Shown in pieces: positions 38,385-46,781 of a stretch of DNA of 64,000 nucleotides. A program made the translations under genes and the position numbers. How positions within the stretch are numbered: position 1 is the first letter of the stretch; the number at the start of each line of letters is the position of its first letter. Origin of the DNA: Loktanella sp. PT4BL (lineage in GTDB: Bacteria > Pseudomonadota > Alphaproteobacteria > Rhodobacterales > Rhodobacteraceae); contig NZ_QJJL01000004.1 in the NCBI RefSeq assembly GCF_003201935.1, forward strand, positions 62,001 through 126,000. Reading direction: 5' to 3'. Under the pieces are notes generated by a model. That model did no database searches and was not told the origin of the DNA. It worked only from the letters and a program-made list of their open reading frames with translations.

Positions 38385-38404
38385 AGGTGGGTTTTAACCC
38401 ACCT
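38385..38404. repeat. small palindromic element (CGTAAGGTGG family)
   Basis: AGGTGGGTT-TT-AACCCACCT, a 9-base perfect inverted repeat that contains the stop codon of the hydrolase gene at 38394. It starts with the same CGTAAGGTGG core as the hairpin at 43423-43450, so the two may be copies of one dispersed element; it may also act as a terminator. Confidence 0.5.
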
Positions 38405-39134
38405 GCCCCAAGACATCCTCGACCGCCGCCACGATGAGATTGAGACAGGTCTCGTCCGAAAACCTGTGATCAGCCCCTTTTACAAGCGTCAGCCGCATAT
38501 CAGGGCCCTCGGCATGGTCCAACAGCCGCAGGGCCACGGACATATCCACATCGGCATCGGCCGTGCCCTGCAAAAACCGCACCGGAAAAGGCAACGGCAG
38601 CGGATCACGCAAGACCAGACGGGTGCGGCCTTCTTCGATCAGACGGCGGGTGATGATGTAGGGCGCGCCGTACTCCGAAGGCAGGGCCACCTGCCCCGCC
38701 ATCAGTTCGGCCTTCTGCGCATCCGAAAACCCCGCCCACATGCTGTCTTCGGTGAAATCGGGTGCCGCGGCGATGGTCACCAAACCCGCAACCCGCTCGG
38801 GCATCGCCCGTGCGATCAGCAGGGATATCCACCCGCCCATACTGGACCCGACCAGCACAACCTTGCCCGCTAGCAGCCCGAGGGCCGCGCAAGCATCCTC
38901 GAACCAGTCACCGATCGCACCGTCGGTAAACGCTTCGCTGCTTTCGCCGTGACCCGAGTAGTCGAACCGCAGGAATGCACGGCCCTGCGCGCGGGCCCAT
39001 TCCTCGAGAAAGACCGCTTTGGTCCCGCCCATGTCGGACTTGAAGCCGCCAAGGAACACGACAGCAGGGCCGGTCCCGTCGGTCAGGTGATAGGCGATCC
39101 TGCGCCCCTGTGGTGTGACAAATTCATAAGGCAT
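38394..39134 (-). CDS. alpha/beta hydrolase
   Basis: A 246-residue hydrolase with intact motifs: Ser98 in LVGSSMGGW, an Asp in GTADADVD near residue 198 and a His in KGADHRFSD near residue 222. The RFDYSGHGES motif is typical of the ABHD10/BAAT-like thioesterase group. Substrate unknown. It overlaps the upstream MFS gene by 11 bases, repeating the MFS-hydrolase arrangement seen at 36.1-38.3 kb. Confidence 0.88.
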   Translation of the reverse strand: MPYEFVTPQGRRIAYHLTDGTGPAVVFLGGFKSDMGGTKAVFLEEWARAQGRAFLRFDYSGHGESSEAFTDGAIGDWFEDACAALGLLAGKVVLVGSSMGGWISLLIARAMPERVAGLVTIAAAPDFTEDSMWAGFSDAQKAELMAGQVALPSEYGAPYIITRRLIEEGRTRLVLRDPLPLPFPVRFLQGTADADVDMSVALRLLDHAEGPDMRLTLVKGADHRFSDETCLNLIVAAVEDVLGQVG

Positions 39135-40398
39135 TTTGCACGTCTTCCAAGCCGGTTGCGATCAGGCTTGCAAGAAAACACATCGCTGCAAAAAGGCCAA
39201 TCACCAAGGGCACGCTGTAGGCAGCGAGCGCTGCAAAAAGCGCCCCTGCCGTCAAAAGCACGACACCGACGATCGTATTGGACACTGCTGTATAGCTGGC
39301 CCTGACGGCTGGATCGGCCATATCCACCAGATGCGTCGAACGTCCCTGCCGCACGCCGTTATAGGCAATCATGATCCCGAACAGCATCACAGGGATCACA
39401 CCTGTCACCGTACTGATGCCGATAAGTTCAAGGACAACAACAAGTGCCAGCATGCCGCCTCCCGCTGCGCCGGCAAGCCGCAGCACGGTCGCTGACGAGC
39501 GATCCGACAGCCGCCCCCAGACATAGGACGACAGTAACGATGCCACCGCCGACGCCAGCACGAGAACGCCCAGCTGGCCCAGTGCGCTATCGGGTTGCAA
39601 CATCACCAGATAGGGCGGCGCAAGCGCTGTTCCCACAAGCAGGCTGCGCACGATGATAAAGCGGGTCAGCTGCGGGTCGTCGCGCAACAGCGAAAACTGT
39701 GCGACAGCATCTGTACCTTCGCCTTCCAAGGCTACTTCCCTGAGTGTGGAAAACAGCACTGCCGCGCCAACCCACAGGCAGGCCGCGAGACTGATCGCCC
39801 CGATCACCAAAGAGTAGCGCCCACCAACGCCCAACACCAAAATCAGCGCAAAAAGGATCACGCCGACGGCAGCGGCAGAACTGGCAAAACCGGTTGCCGT
39901 TCCACGGCGTGATTTGGCAACGGTCTTGCCCAGCACATCCTTGTAGCTGGCCGAACAAACCGAGCGTGCCAGAGCCAGCAGCGCCAAGAGGCCTACAATG
40001 GTCGCCCCCGCCGCAGCCCCCTCCAAAGTCAGAGCCGCCAGAACGATCAGCGCCGCAGCGATGCCTTGCACAAATGCGCCACCGGCCCAGAACCATTTCC
40101 GGATCTTGCGGCGCGCGATGACCGGCGCCGTCCAGAGTTGCGGCAAAAGCGCGCCCGCTTCACGCACGGGAACAAGCAAACCAACCCAGAACGCGCCAGC
40201 GCCAAGGTTGGTCAAAAGCCAACTCAGCACCAGTTTCGGGTCAATCAGGCCATCCGCAATCTTGGACGCACTCAGCGAGAGAATATGGCGCAGAAAACTG
40301 CCCGGCTCGGCCTTGGCCGCAGCTTCAGGCAGGTCCGTGTCGTCGCTGGACCCGTTCGTTAGTGTGGCAAATAGTTTTTGGGATAGTGTCTGTGTCAT
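39124..40398 (-). CDS. MFS transporter
   Basis: Inner-membrane protein of 424 residues with about 12 hydrophobic helices after a hydrophilic N-terminus of some 35 residues. The loop after helix 2 has PQLWTAPVIARRKIRKWFW and a Gly-rich YVWGRLSDRSSA segment precedes helix 8, both MFS-like. No substrate signature. Its stop overlaps the start of the downstream alpha/beta hydrolase. Confidence 0.86.
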   Translation of the reverse strand: MTQTLSQKLFATLTNGSSDDTDLPEAAAKAEPGSFLRHILSLSASKIADGLIDPKLVLSWLLTNLGAGAFWVGLLVPVREAGALLPQLWTAPVIARRKIRKWFWAGGAFVQGIAAALIVLAALTLEGAAAGATIVGLLALLALARSVCSASYKDVLGKTVAKSRRGTATGFASSAAAVGVILFALILVLGVGGRYSLVIGAISLAACLWVGAAVLFSTLREVALEGEGTDAVAQFSLLRDDPQLTRFIIVRSLLVGTALAPPYLVMLQPDSALGQLGVLVLASAVASLLSSYVWGRLSDRSSATVLRLAGAAGGGMLALVVVLELIGISTVTGVIPVMLFGIMIAYNGVRQGRSTHLVDMADPAVRASYTAVSNTIVGVVLLTAGALFAALAAYSVPLVIGLFAAMCFLASLIATGLEDVQNAL

Positions 40399-40468
40399 TG
40401 TGCTCTCCGGCCCAATGACCTAGCGCGCCGCGCATGGGTTTCACGCAGAATGCCTTTAGCCGGTCAGC

Positions 40469-40714
40469 TTAGCCGCCGACATAGACAGCTTTTCTCGGAC
40501 GGTAAAAGATCTTCTGGTCGTGCAGACGGCCCAGCAGTTCTTCGTTTTCGCGCTGGTCTTGCTCAATCACGCGGATCGATTCCAGATGCGCCGGATTTTC
40601 TTCCGTCAGCGCCAGACGCATGCGGGACAATTCGCGGCCACGGGCGCGCAGCGCCTCTTCGATCATTTCGACATCGCGAATGCTCAGATCAAACGTGCGA
40701 TTGTAGCTTGGCAT
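40469..40714 (-). CDS. small coiled-coil protein, conserved hypothetical
   Basis: An 81-residue soluble protein, highly charged and helical (heptad-like run from about residue 10 to 65 with MIEEALRARGRELSRMR), ending YRPRKAVYVGG. It is a short conserved protein of Rhodobacteraceae with no known role; no metal or catalytic motif. It lies 70 bases upstream of the MFS gene on the same strand. Confidence 0.75.
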   Translation of the reverse strand: MPSYNRTFDLSIRDVEMIEEALRARGRELSRMRLALTEENPAHLESIRVIEQDQRENEELLGRLHDQKIFYRPRKAVYVGG

Positions 40715-40923
40715 GGACTTACCCCAACATCTAGGTTTCGGATCGGAAACTCATGTCGTGTTTACCGCCATTTGTGTCGCAGTCAACGTATATCTGGGTA
40801 TACAAATCATGAGGCAAACGCAAAGTGCTTGACCTCTGCGCACCGCGACGCCATGAAGCGGGCAGATATAACCCGCAACCGGGCGTTTTGTAGGCGCCAA
40901 ACAGACGAGGAGCTTGCCCAGAG

Positions 40924-42870
40924 ATGGCACAGATTTCCCTGACATTCCCCGATGGTAACAGCCGCTCATATGAGGCAGGCGTCACAGCCGCCGATGTTGC
41001 CGCTGATATTTCCTCCAGCCTGCGCAAGAAGGCGATCAGTGCGACCGTCAATGACCAGCACTGGGACCTGCAGTGGCCGATTGAAGCCGACAGCAGCATC
41101 GCCATCAACACCATGAAAGACGAAGAACCCGCGCTGGAACTGGTCCGCCACGACCTCGCCCATATCATGGCGCGCGCCGTGCAGGAAATCTGGCCCGAGA
41201 CCCAGGTCACCATCGGCCCTGTGATCAAGGATGGCTGGTACTACGACTTTGACCGCAAGGAACCCTTCACACCCGAAGACCTCGGCGCGATCGAAAAGAA
41301 GATGAAAGAGATCATCAACAAGCGTGATGAGGTCCGCACCGAGATCTGGGAGCGGGATGTCGCGATCCAGTATTACAAGGACCGTGGCGAGCCTTACAAA
41401 GTCGAGTTGATCGAAAGCATCCCCGGCAATGAGCCTCTGCGCATGTATTGGCACGGTGACTGGCAGGATTTGTGCCGTGGCCCGCATTTGCAGAATACAG
41501 GTCAGGTGCCGGCCGATGCGTTCAAGCTGATGTCGATTGCGGGCGCCTATTGGCGCGGCGACAGCGACCGCGCGATGCTGCAGCGAATCTATGGCTGCGC
41601 CTTTACCAATAAAGAGGGGCTCAAGGCGCATCTGCATATGCTGGAAGAGGCCGCCAAGCGCGACCACCGCAAGCTGGGGCGCGAAATGGACCTGTTCCAT
41701 ATGCAGGAAGAGGCACCGGGTCAGGTCTTCTGGCACCCCAACGGCTGGACTGTTTATACAGAACTGCAGGACTATATGCGCCGCCAGCAACGCAAGGGCG
41801 GATATGTCGAGGTGAACACCCCGCAGGTCGTGGACCGCAAGCTTTGGGAAGCCTCTGGTCACTGGGAAAAATATCAGGACCACATGTTTATCGTGGAAGT
41901 CGATGAGGAACACGCCCGTGAAAAGGCCGTCAATGCGCTCAAGCCGATGAACTGCCCCTGTCACGTGCAGATTTTCAACCAAGGCCTGAAATCCTATCGC
42001 GACCTGCCGCTGCGTATGGCCGAATTCGGGTCGTGCAATCGCTATGAACCGTCTGGCGCACTGCACGGGATCATGCGGGTGCGCGGATTTACACAGGATG
42101 ATGGCCACATCTTCTGCCGCGAGAGCCAGATTGAAGAAGAGACCGCCGCATTCATCGCATTCCTGAGCGGGATCTACAAAGACCTCGGGTTCGAGAGCTT
42201 TAAAGTAAAGTTCTCTGACCGCCCCGAAAAACGGTCGGGTTCAGATGAGGTCTGGGACAAGGCCGAAGCCGCCCTGCTGGCTGCCACCCGTGCTGCAGGC
42301 ATTGAGCCGGAACTGAACCCCGGTGAAGGCGCATTCTATGGCCCCAAGCTGGAGTTTGTGCTGACCGATGCGATTGGACGTGACTGGCAGTGTGGCACCC
42401 ATCAGGTGGACTTTGTGCTGCCCGAGCGGCTGGATGCGACCTACATCGGCGAAGACGGTGCCAAGCACCGCCCTGTCATGCTGCACCGCGCGACGCTGGG
42501 ATCGTTCGAGCGATTCATCGGCATCCTGATCGAAGAACACGCAGGCAAGCTGCCGTTCTGGCTGGCACCCCGTCAGGTGGTTGTGGCGACGATTGTCTCC
42601 GATGCCGATGACTATGCGCTTGAGGTCGTGGCCGCATTGAAGGCGGCTGGCGTCAGGGCAGAGGCGGATCTGCGCAACGAGAAGATCAACTTCAAGGTCC
42701 GCGAACACTCGGTCGGCAAGGTGCCGGTCATTCTCGCACTTGGCGCGCGTGAAGTCGAAGAACGCACAGTCACCGCGCGGCGGCTGGGCGAGAACAAAAC
42801 CTCTGTAACATCTCTGACCGAAATTGTTGCAGAGCTGGGTAAAGCGGCCACGCCACCTGACCTTTTGTAA
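40924..42870 (+). CDS. thrS: threonine--tRNA ligase
   Basis: Charges tRNA-Thr. The 648-residue protein contains the TGS domain (residues 1-65, [17 protein letters not shown]), the editing domain ([12 protein letters not shown] with metal His near residue 77, and [13 protein letters not shown] with the Cys-x3-His pair near residue 185), the class II core ([42 protein letters not shown]) and the anticodon domain. The ATG at 40924 follows GGAG-like sequence and a 209-base intergenic gap that carries no other gene. A strong terminator follows. Confidence 0.98.
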   Translation: MAQISLTFPDGNSRSYEAGVTAADVAADISSSLRKKAISATVNDQHWDLQWPIEADSSIAINTMKDEEPALELVRHDLAHIMARAVQEIWPETQVTIGPVIKDGWYYDFDRKEPFTPEDLGAIEKKMKEIINKRDEVRTEIWERDVAIQYYKDRGEPYKVELIESIPGNEPLRMYWHGDWQDLCRGPHLQNTGQVPADAFKLMSIAGAYWRGDSDRAMLQRIYGCAFTNKEGLKAHLHMLEEAAKRDHRKLGREMDLFHMQEEAPGQVFWHPNGWTVYTELQDYMRRQQRKGGYVEVNTPQVVDRKLWEASGHWEKYQDHMFIVEVDEEHAREKAVNALKPMNCPCHVQIFNQGLKSYRDLPLRMAEFGSCNRYEPSGALHGIMRVRGFTQDDGHIFCRESQIEEETAAFIAFLSGIYKDLGFESFKVKFSDRPEKRSGSDEVWDKAEAALLAATRAAGIEPELNPGEGAFYGPKLEFVLTDAIGRDWQCGTHQVDFVLPERLDATYIGEDGAKHRPVMLHRATLGSFERFIGILIEEHAGKLPFWLAPRQVVVATIVSDADDYALEVVAALKAAGVRAEADLRNEKINFKVREHSVGKVPVILALGAREVEERTVTARRLGENKTSVTSLTEIVAELGKAATPPDLL

Positions 42871-42895
42871 CATTCCAGCGCTGGAAGCTGTAACA

Positions 42896-42934
42896 AACCC
42901 GCCGATACCCCCATCGGCGGGTTCTTTGTTTTTT
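42896..42934 (+). terminator. rho-independent terminator of thrS
   Basis: Perfect 11-base stem AACCCGCCGAT / ATCGGCGGGTT with an ACCCCC loop, followed by a T-rich run (CTTTGTTTTTT), 25 bases after the stop. Confidence 0.92.
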
Positions 42935-43108
42935 ATAGAAAATTACGGATGCGGCAGGCTGTCGCAGGCAAAAACAGTCTCACGTCACCTCACGCGGGCG
43001 CGATGCACAGCCCTGTGAATAGCGCGCAGGCGAGATTGGCCGCTAGGGTTTGGTCATCGCCGAACACTGGCGAGAGATTATTGCTGACCCAACTCAAGGA
43101 GATTTTTC

Positions 43109-43411
43109 ATGTCCAACACTACAAAAACACTTTTCCTCGCGAGCGCCGTTGCCACCGCTGTTGCCGGCCTTGCAACAACTGCCGCAGCACAGGAAAACGT
43201 AAAATGCTTCGGCGTCTCGCTGGCTGGCGAGAACGACTGCGCCGCAGGTCCGGGCACGACATGTGCGGGCACGTCTACCGTTGACTACCAGGGCAACGCC
43301 TGGACGCTGGTCCCTGCCGGCACTTGCGAAACCATGGAACTGCCTGCAGCTGACGACGGCATGGCACGTATGGGTTCACTCGAAGCCCTCGACCGCGATC
43401 TGCCTGCATAA
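43109..43411 (+). CDS. bufA1: bufferin precursor, DUF2282 (BufA1-type) RiPP
   Basis: A 100-residue secreted peptide precursor: Sec signal peptide to about residue 27 (LATTAAAQ) and a mature part with four conserved Cys at positions 33, 44, 52 and 73 in the BufA1 pattern ([36 protein letters not shown]). In this family the MNIO enzyme BufB converts Cys residues to copper-binding heterocycles (thiooxazoles), so that the exported peptide buffers excess copper in the periplasm. AAGGAG 8 bases before the ATG gives strong translation. The product ends with an acidic tail. It leads the operon with bufB, bufC and a DoxX gene. Confidence 0.9.
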   Translation: MSNTTKTLFLASAVATAVAGLATTAAAQENVKCFGVSLAGENDCAAGPGTTCAGTSTVDYQGNAWTLVPAGTCETMELPAADDGMARMGSLEALDRDLPA

Positions 43412-43422
43412 GCTGACCAAAG

Positions 43423-43450
43423 CGTAAGGTGGAACCTGTTCCACCTTACG
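43423..43450 (+). promoter_or_regulatory. intercistronic hairpin between bufA1 and bufB
   Basis: Perfect 12-base stem CGTAAGGTGGAA / TTCCACCTTACG with a CCTG loop, 11 bases after the bufA1 stop and 26 bases before the bufB start. No T-run follows, so it is more likely an mRNA-stabilising or partial-attenuation element that keeps peptide above enzyme levels. The same CGTAAGGTGG core occurs at 38381, so a mobile palindromic element is another reading. Confidence 0.6.
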
Positions 43451-43476
43451 TCTCCTCCGCCCTAAGGTGCCTTGCC

Positions 43477-44331
43477 ATGTTCGACGCCACACAAAACCCC
43501 ACCCTGCCCGCACGTCCCGGCGTGGGCTACAAGCCCCAGCATTACAGCGACATCATGGACAACCCCGGGCCGCTCGGTTGGCTGGAAGTTCATGCCGAAA
43601 ACTATATGGGCGACGGCGGCCGCCCGATTGCGCAACTCCGCCACCTCGCCGAACGCTTTCCCATCTCTGTCCACGGCGTGGGTCTGTCGATCGGTGGCGA
43701 AGGGGCACTGGATGCCGACCACCTTGCCCGCCTCAAGCACCTGATTTCATGGCTCAACCCTGCCAGTTTCTCTGAACATCTGGCGTGGTCCACGCACGAC
43801 AGCCATTTCTACAACGACCTGCTACCACTCCCCTACACCCCCCAGACGCTCGACCGTGTCGCCTCTCACATCAACCAAGTCCAAGACACGGTCGGGCGCC
43901 CCATGTTGCTGGAAAACCCCTCCAGCTATCTGGCATTTGCCGAAAGCACGATGTCGGAGACCGATTTTCTGCGCGCACTCACACAGCGCACAGGCTGCGG
44001 GCTGCTGCTGGACGTCAACAACGTCTTTGTCAGCGCCACCAACCTCAAGACCTCACCACAAGACTATATCGACGCCTTCCCGCTCGCCGCTGTTGGCGAA
44101 ATCCATCTCGGCGGACATGACGAGGATGAAGACGAAACAGGTGCGCCCCTCCTGATCGACAGCCACGGCAAAGCGGTGGTTGATCCGGTTTGGGCCCTGC
44201 TGGATTACACTTTGGCCAAATGCGGGACCAAACCGCTCTTGATTGAATGGGATACGGATGTGCCGGAATGGGCCGTTCTGTCCGGTGAAATCGCGCGCAC
44301 CGACCGCGCGCTGGCTCTGGCGGCATCATGA
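43477..44331 (+). CDS. bufB: bufferin-modifying multinuclear non-heme iron oxidase, DUF692
   Basis: MNIO enzyme that installs Cys-derived heterocycles in BufA-type precursors. The 284-residue TIM-barrel protein has the DUF692 signatures GVGYKPQHYSDI near the N-terminus, LEVHAENYM (metal Glu/His), GVGLSIGG, SEHLAWS, LENPSSYL, LLLDVNNV and EIHLGGH, which supply the His/Asp/Glu iron ligands. I start at the ATG at 43477, with AAGG 9 bases upstream; the frame opens 16 codons earlier, inside the hairpin region. It overlaps bufC by 4 bases (ATGA). Confidence 0.93.
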   Translation: MFDATQNPTLPARPGVGYKPQHYSDIMDNPGPLGWLEVHAENYMGDGGRPIAQLRHLAERFPISVHGVGLSIGGEGALDADHLARLKHLISWLNPASFSEHLAWSTHDSHFYNDLLPLPYTPQTLDRVASHINQVQDTVGRPMLLENPSSYLAFAESTMSETDFLRALTQRTGCGLLLDVNNVFVSATNLKTSPQDYIDAFPLAAVGEIHLGGHDEDEDETGAPLLIDSHGKAVVDPVWALLDYTLAKCGTKPLLIEWDTDVPEWAVLSGEIARTDRALALAAS

Positions 44332-45065
44332 CCGTCACACAAGCCGCTTTCAGGGCCGCGATGCTTAATCCGGCATCAGCCGTCCCCGCTGGCATCGTCA
44401 ACCCCGATGGCAAAACCGCCAGCAAACGCTTTGACGTCTATCGCAACAACGTGGCCGTTGGCCTCTCTGACGCGCTCGAGGCGGCATTCCCGGTGGTGCG
44501 CAAGCTGGTCGGCGATGAATTCTTTCGCGCGATGGCTGGTGTTTACCTGCGCCAGCATCCGCCCAAGACCCCGCTGATGATGTTCTACGGTGACGCGATG
44601 CCCCGGTTTCTGGCCCGCTTCAAACCAACGCAATCCTTTAGCTATTTGCCCGATATTGCCCGCATCGAGCTTGCCATGCGCCATGCCTATCATGCCGCTG
44701 ATACAGCACCGATTGCAGCCGAGGCGCTGACGGCTCTCGCGCCCGATGCGCTGATGGGTGTGCGGCTCCGCATTGCTCCTGCCATACAGACGATCAGCTC
44801 AGACTATCCAATCCACGCAATCTACCGCGCCAACACGGAACCCGACGCACCCAAACCGGTGATGCGGCCCGAGGCTGTGATGATCGCACGGGCCGGTTTT
44901 GATCCGACATTGCATCTGATCAATGCCGCCGCTGCAACCTGCATTGATGCGCTCAAAGCGGGGGAAACCCTGGGTCAGACCATCGCGACCGCAGATGACA
45001 GTCTTGATCTGGGTGCTGTTCTCGGGTTGCTTCTGACGCAGGGCGCTGTGACTGAAATATACTGA
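44328..45065 (+). CDS. bufC: bufferin cluster partner protein, DUF2063
   Basis: A 245-residue protein with an N-terminal DUF2063 domain (FRAAMLNPASAVPAG, KRFDVYRNNVAVGLSDALEAAFPVV near residue 36) followed by a partner C-terminal domain. DUF2063 proteins are the usual companions of DUF692 enzymes and are thought to deliver the precursor peptide to the MNIO. The ATG overlaps the bufB stop, so the two are made together. Confidence 0.92.
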   Translation: MTVTQAAFRAAMLNPASAVPAGIVNPDGKTASKRFDVYRNNVAVGLSDALEAAFPVVRKLVGDEFFRAMAGVYLRQHPPKTPLMMFYGDAMPRFLARFKPTQSFSYLPDIARIELAMRHAYHAADTAPIAAEALTALAPDALMGVRLRIAPAIQTISSDYPIHAIYRANTEPDAPKPVMRPEAVMIARAGFDPTLHLINAAAATCIDALKAGETLGQTIATADDSLDLGAVLGLLLTQGAVTEIY

Positions 45066-45078
45066 AAGGCCCATTGCA

Positions 45079-45627
45079 ATGACCACTATGCCGCTTTCCC
45101 AGTTGGCCCAGCCGATCAACCGCTTTGGCGATGCGATACTACAAATCCTCGCACGGCTGGTTTTTGCCGGTGTCCTGCTGATCTATTATTGGAATTCAGG
45201 TTTGACCAAACTGGGCGACGGAATTTTCGGGTTTCTGCAACCTTCGGCCGGGGCCTATGTTCAGATCTTTCCAAGAGCGATGGAAGCGGCAGGCTATGAT
45301 ACATCGCAACTCACAGTCTTTCACTGGGCGGTAGCGACGGGCGGCACAATTGCAGAGTTTCTCTTGCCTCTCTTGATCGTGGTCGGCCTGCTCACACGTC
45401 TGGCGTCCATCGGCATGATCGGCTTTATCATCATGCAATCCCTGACGGACCTTTTCGGCCATGGCGGGATCAGCCACGAGGGCACATTGGGCGCGTGGTT
45501 TGACCGTATGTCCGATGCGCTGATCCTTGATCAACGCGCGTTCTGGGTGCTTTGCCTGATGATCCTGGTGCTGAAAGGCGCAGGCGCGCTGTCGGTGGAC
45601 CGTCTGATCTTCAGAAATGCGCCTTAG
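45079..45627 (+). CDS. DoxX family membrane protein
   Basis: A 182-residue inner-membrane protein with four predicted helices (DoxX fold), including FAGVLLIYYWNSGLTKL near residue 32 and the WAVATGGTIAEFLLPLLIVVGLLTRL stretch split over helix 2. DoxX genes are frequent fourth members of bufferin operons, with a possible redox or metal role. It lies 13 bases after bufC, and its stop overlaps the convergent hypothetical gene by 17 bases. Confidence 0.9.
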   Translation: MTTMPLSQLAQPINRFGDAILQILARLVFAGVLLIYYWNSGLTKLGDGIFGFLQPSAGAYVQIFPRAMEAAGYDTSQLTVFHWAVATGGTIAEFLLPLLIVVGLLTRLASIGMIGFIIMQSLTDLFGHGGISHEGTLGAWFDRMSDALILDQRAFWVLCLMILVLKGAGALSVDRLIFRNAP

Positions 45628-45979
45628 GCTCGTCGGGTTTGCCCGCCGCAATCGCGAGCAAGCCACCGAGTGCCACAAAGCCGATCGGGAACATCGTCCC
45701 CACATTGAACCCGAAGGCCGCATAGAAACAGAACGCACTGACCAGCATCAAAACACCGCCCCAAAGGGCGCGGGCCTTGGCCATAGCGCCACCGGCAATC
45801 GCCAGAAGGGGTGCGATAAAGCTGGCAAAACGGATAAAGCCCGGGTTCTCAAGAAAGCCGAAAAGCTCGCCCACCTCGGAATGACGCTCAGACAATTCGG
45901 CATATCCATAACCGAACAGACCAACAAGAATGCCAATCAGACCACCGATGAGGCCAAGTACGCTTGCGGCGTTGCGCAT
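45611..45979 (-). CDS. four-helix membrane protein, unknown function
   Basis: A 122-residue, very hydrophobic protein with about four membrane segments (residues 5-27, 48-66, 69-87, 90-110) and Gly-rich helices (LGLIGGLIGILVGLFGYGY). No catalytic motif and no family recognised. It is convergent with and overlaps the DoxX gene by 17 bases, and is 45 bases upstream of the ArsC-like gene on the same strand orientation, so it may be read from the shared intergenic region. Confidence 0.75.
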   Translation of the reverse strand: MRNAASVLGLIGGLIGILVGLFGYGYAELSERHSEVGELFGFLENPGFIRFASFIAPLLAIAGGAMAKARALWGGVLMLVSAFCFYAAFGFNVGTMFPIGFVALGGLLAIAAGKPDEPKAHF

Positions 45980-46024
45980 TGTTCGTCTCCTTACTGCTCA
46001 AATCATCACATAAGCAGTCAAACG

Positions 46025-46354
46025 TCAGTCGCCAAGGTATTTTGCCTGAACATCCGCTTTCCAGCCGATTGTCCATACACCATCCACGTCAATCACAGGC
46101 CGTTTCATCAGTGTTGGATGTGCGGCCAGAAGATCGGCAGGGTCTGCGTCCTTTTCGGCATCTGTCAGACCGCGCCATGTGGTTGAGGCGCGATTGATCG
46201 CGGCATCACCGAACTGCGCAACAATGGCGCTGCGATCCGCGTCCGAGACTCCATCGGCGCGTACATCAACAACTTGTGGGGTGTGTCCAGCCGCAGCCAG
46301 CGCCTTAAGCGCTTTTCGACATGTATCGCACGACTTTAAACCAAAAAACCGCAT
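46025..46354 (-). CDS. ArsC/Spx-family thioredoxin-fold protein
   Basis: A 109-residue protein of the ArsC/Spx/YffB family with a Cys9-x2-Cys12 motif (LKSCDTCRKAL) and the conserved RPVIDVDG segment near residue 85. Family members are glutathione-linked arsenate reductases or regulators; the CxxC form fits the YffB/Spx-like branch rather than classical ArsC. No ars genes are near, so an arsenic role is not supported by context. Confidence 0.85.
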   Translation of the reverse strand: MRFFGLKSCDTCRKALKALAAAGHTPQVVDVRADGVSDADRSAIVAQFGDAAINRASTTWRGLTDAEKDADPADLLAAHPTLMKRPVIDVDGVWTIGWKADVQAKYLGD

Positions 46355-46430
46355 TTCGCCTCCATTTTCAGCAATAAATCACCGGATAACGCCGATGCGA
46401 CCTTGTGTCATTTGCCTTTTGCACAAAACC

Positions 46431-46436
46431 TATAAT
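46431..46436 (+). promoter_or_regulatory. possible -10 box of the cold-shock gene
   Basis: A perfect TATAAT stands 93 bases before the cold-shock ATG, which would give a roughly 85-base untranslated leader as usual for cspA-type genes. No good -35 box is found at standard spacing, so the call is tentative. AAGGAG precedes the ATG. Confidence 0.35.
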
Positions 46437-46528
46437 TCTAAAAGGACAAGGCGAAGGGAAGTCCGCTGATCGCGGGGCCCAAGACCTGCCCAACCCTACG
46501 GGGTGCGATAATTTAAGGAGAGCGGAGC

Positions 46529-46738
46529 ATGCCAAGTGGCACCGTAAAATGGTTTAATACGACAAAAGGCTACGGGTTTATTGCGCCCGACGACGGCGGC
46601 GTGGATATTTTCGTCCATATTTCAGCAGTGGAACAATCCGGCCTGACCGGGCTTGCCGACGACCAGAAAGTCACCTTCGAGTTGATCGAAGGACGTGACG
46701 GGCGCAAGATGGCGGGCAATATCGCCAAGGCCGAGTAA
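46529..46738 (+). CDS. cspA: cold-shock domain protein
   Basis: A 69-residue single OB-fold RNA chaperone. RNP1 is visible as KGYGFI and RNP2 as VFVHIS in the form IFVHISAV; it starts MPSGTVKWFNTTKGYGFI as in alphaproteobacterial CspA proteins. It binds single-stranded RNA and eases translation in cold or stationary phase. It has its own promoter region and no operon partner. Confidence 0.96.
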   Translation: MPSGTVKWFNTTKGYGFIAPDDGGVDIFVHISAVEQSGLTGLADDQKVTFELIEGRDGRKMAGNIAKAE

Positions 46739-46781
46739 AGCAGTATTCCGCAATGTAACGCAGGCAGGCCGGTTTGGCCTG

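Noticed and set aside
45617..46186. 189-codon plus-strand frame
   Set aside because: Antisense to the small membrane protein and the ArsC-like gene; no protein family features.
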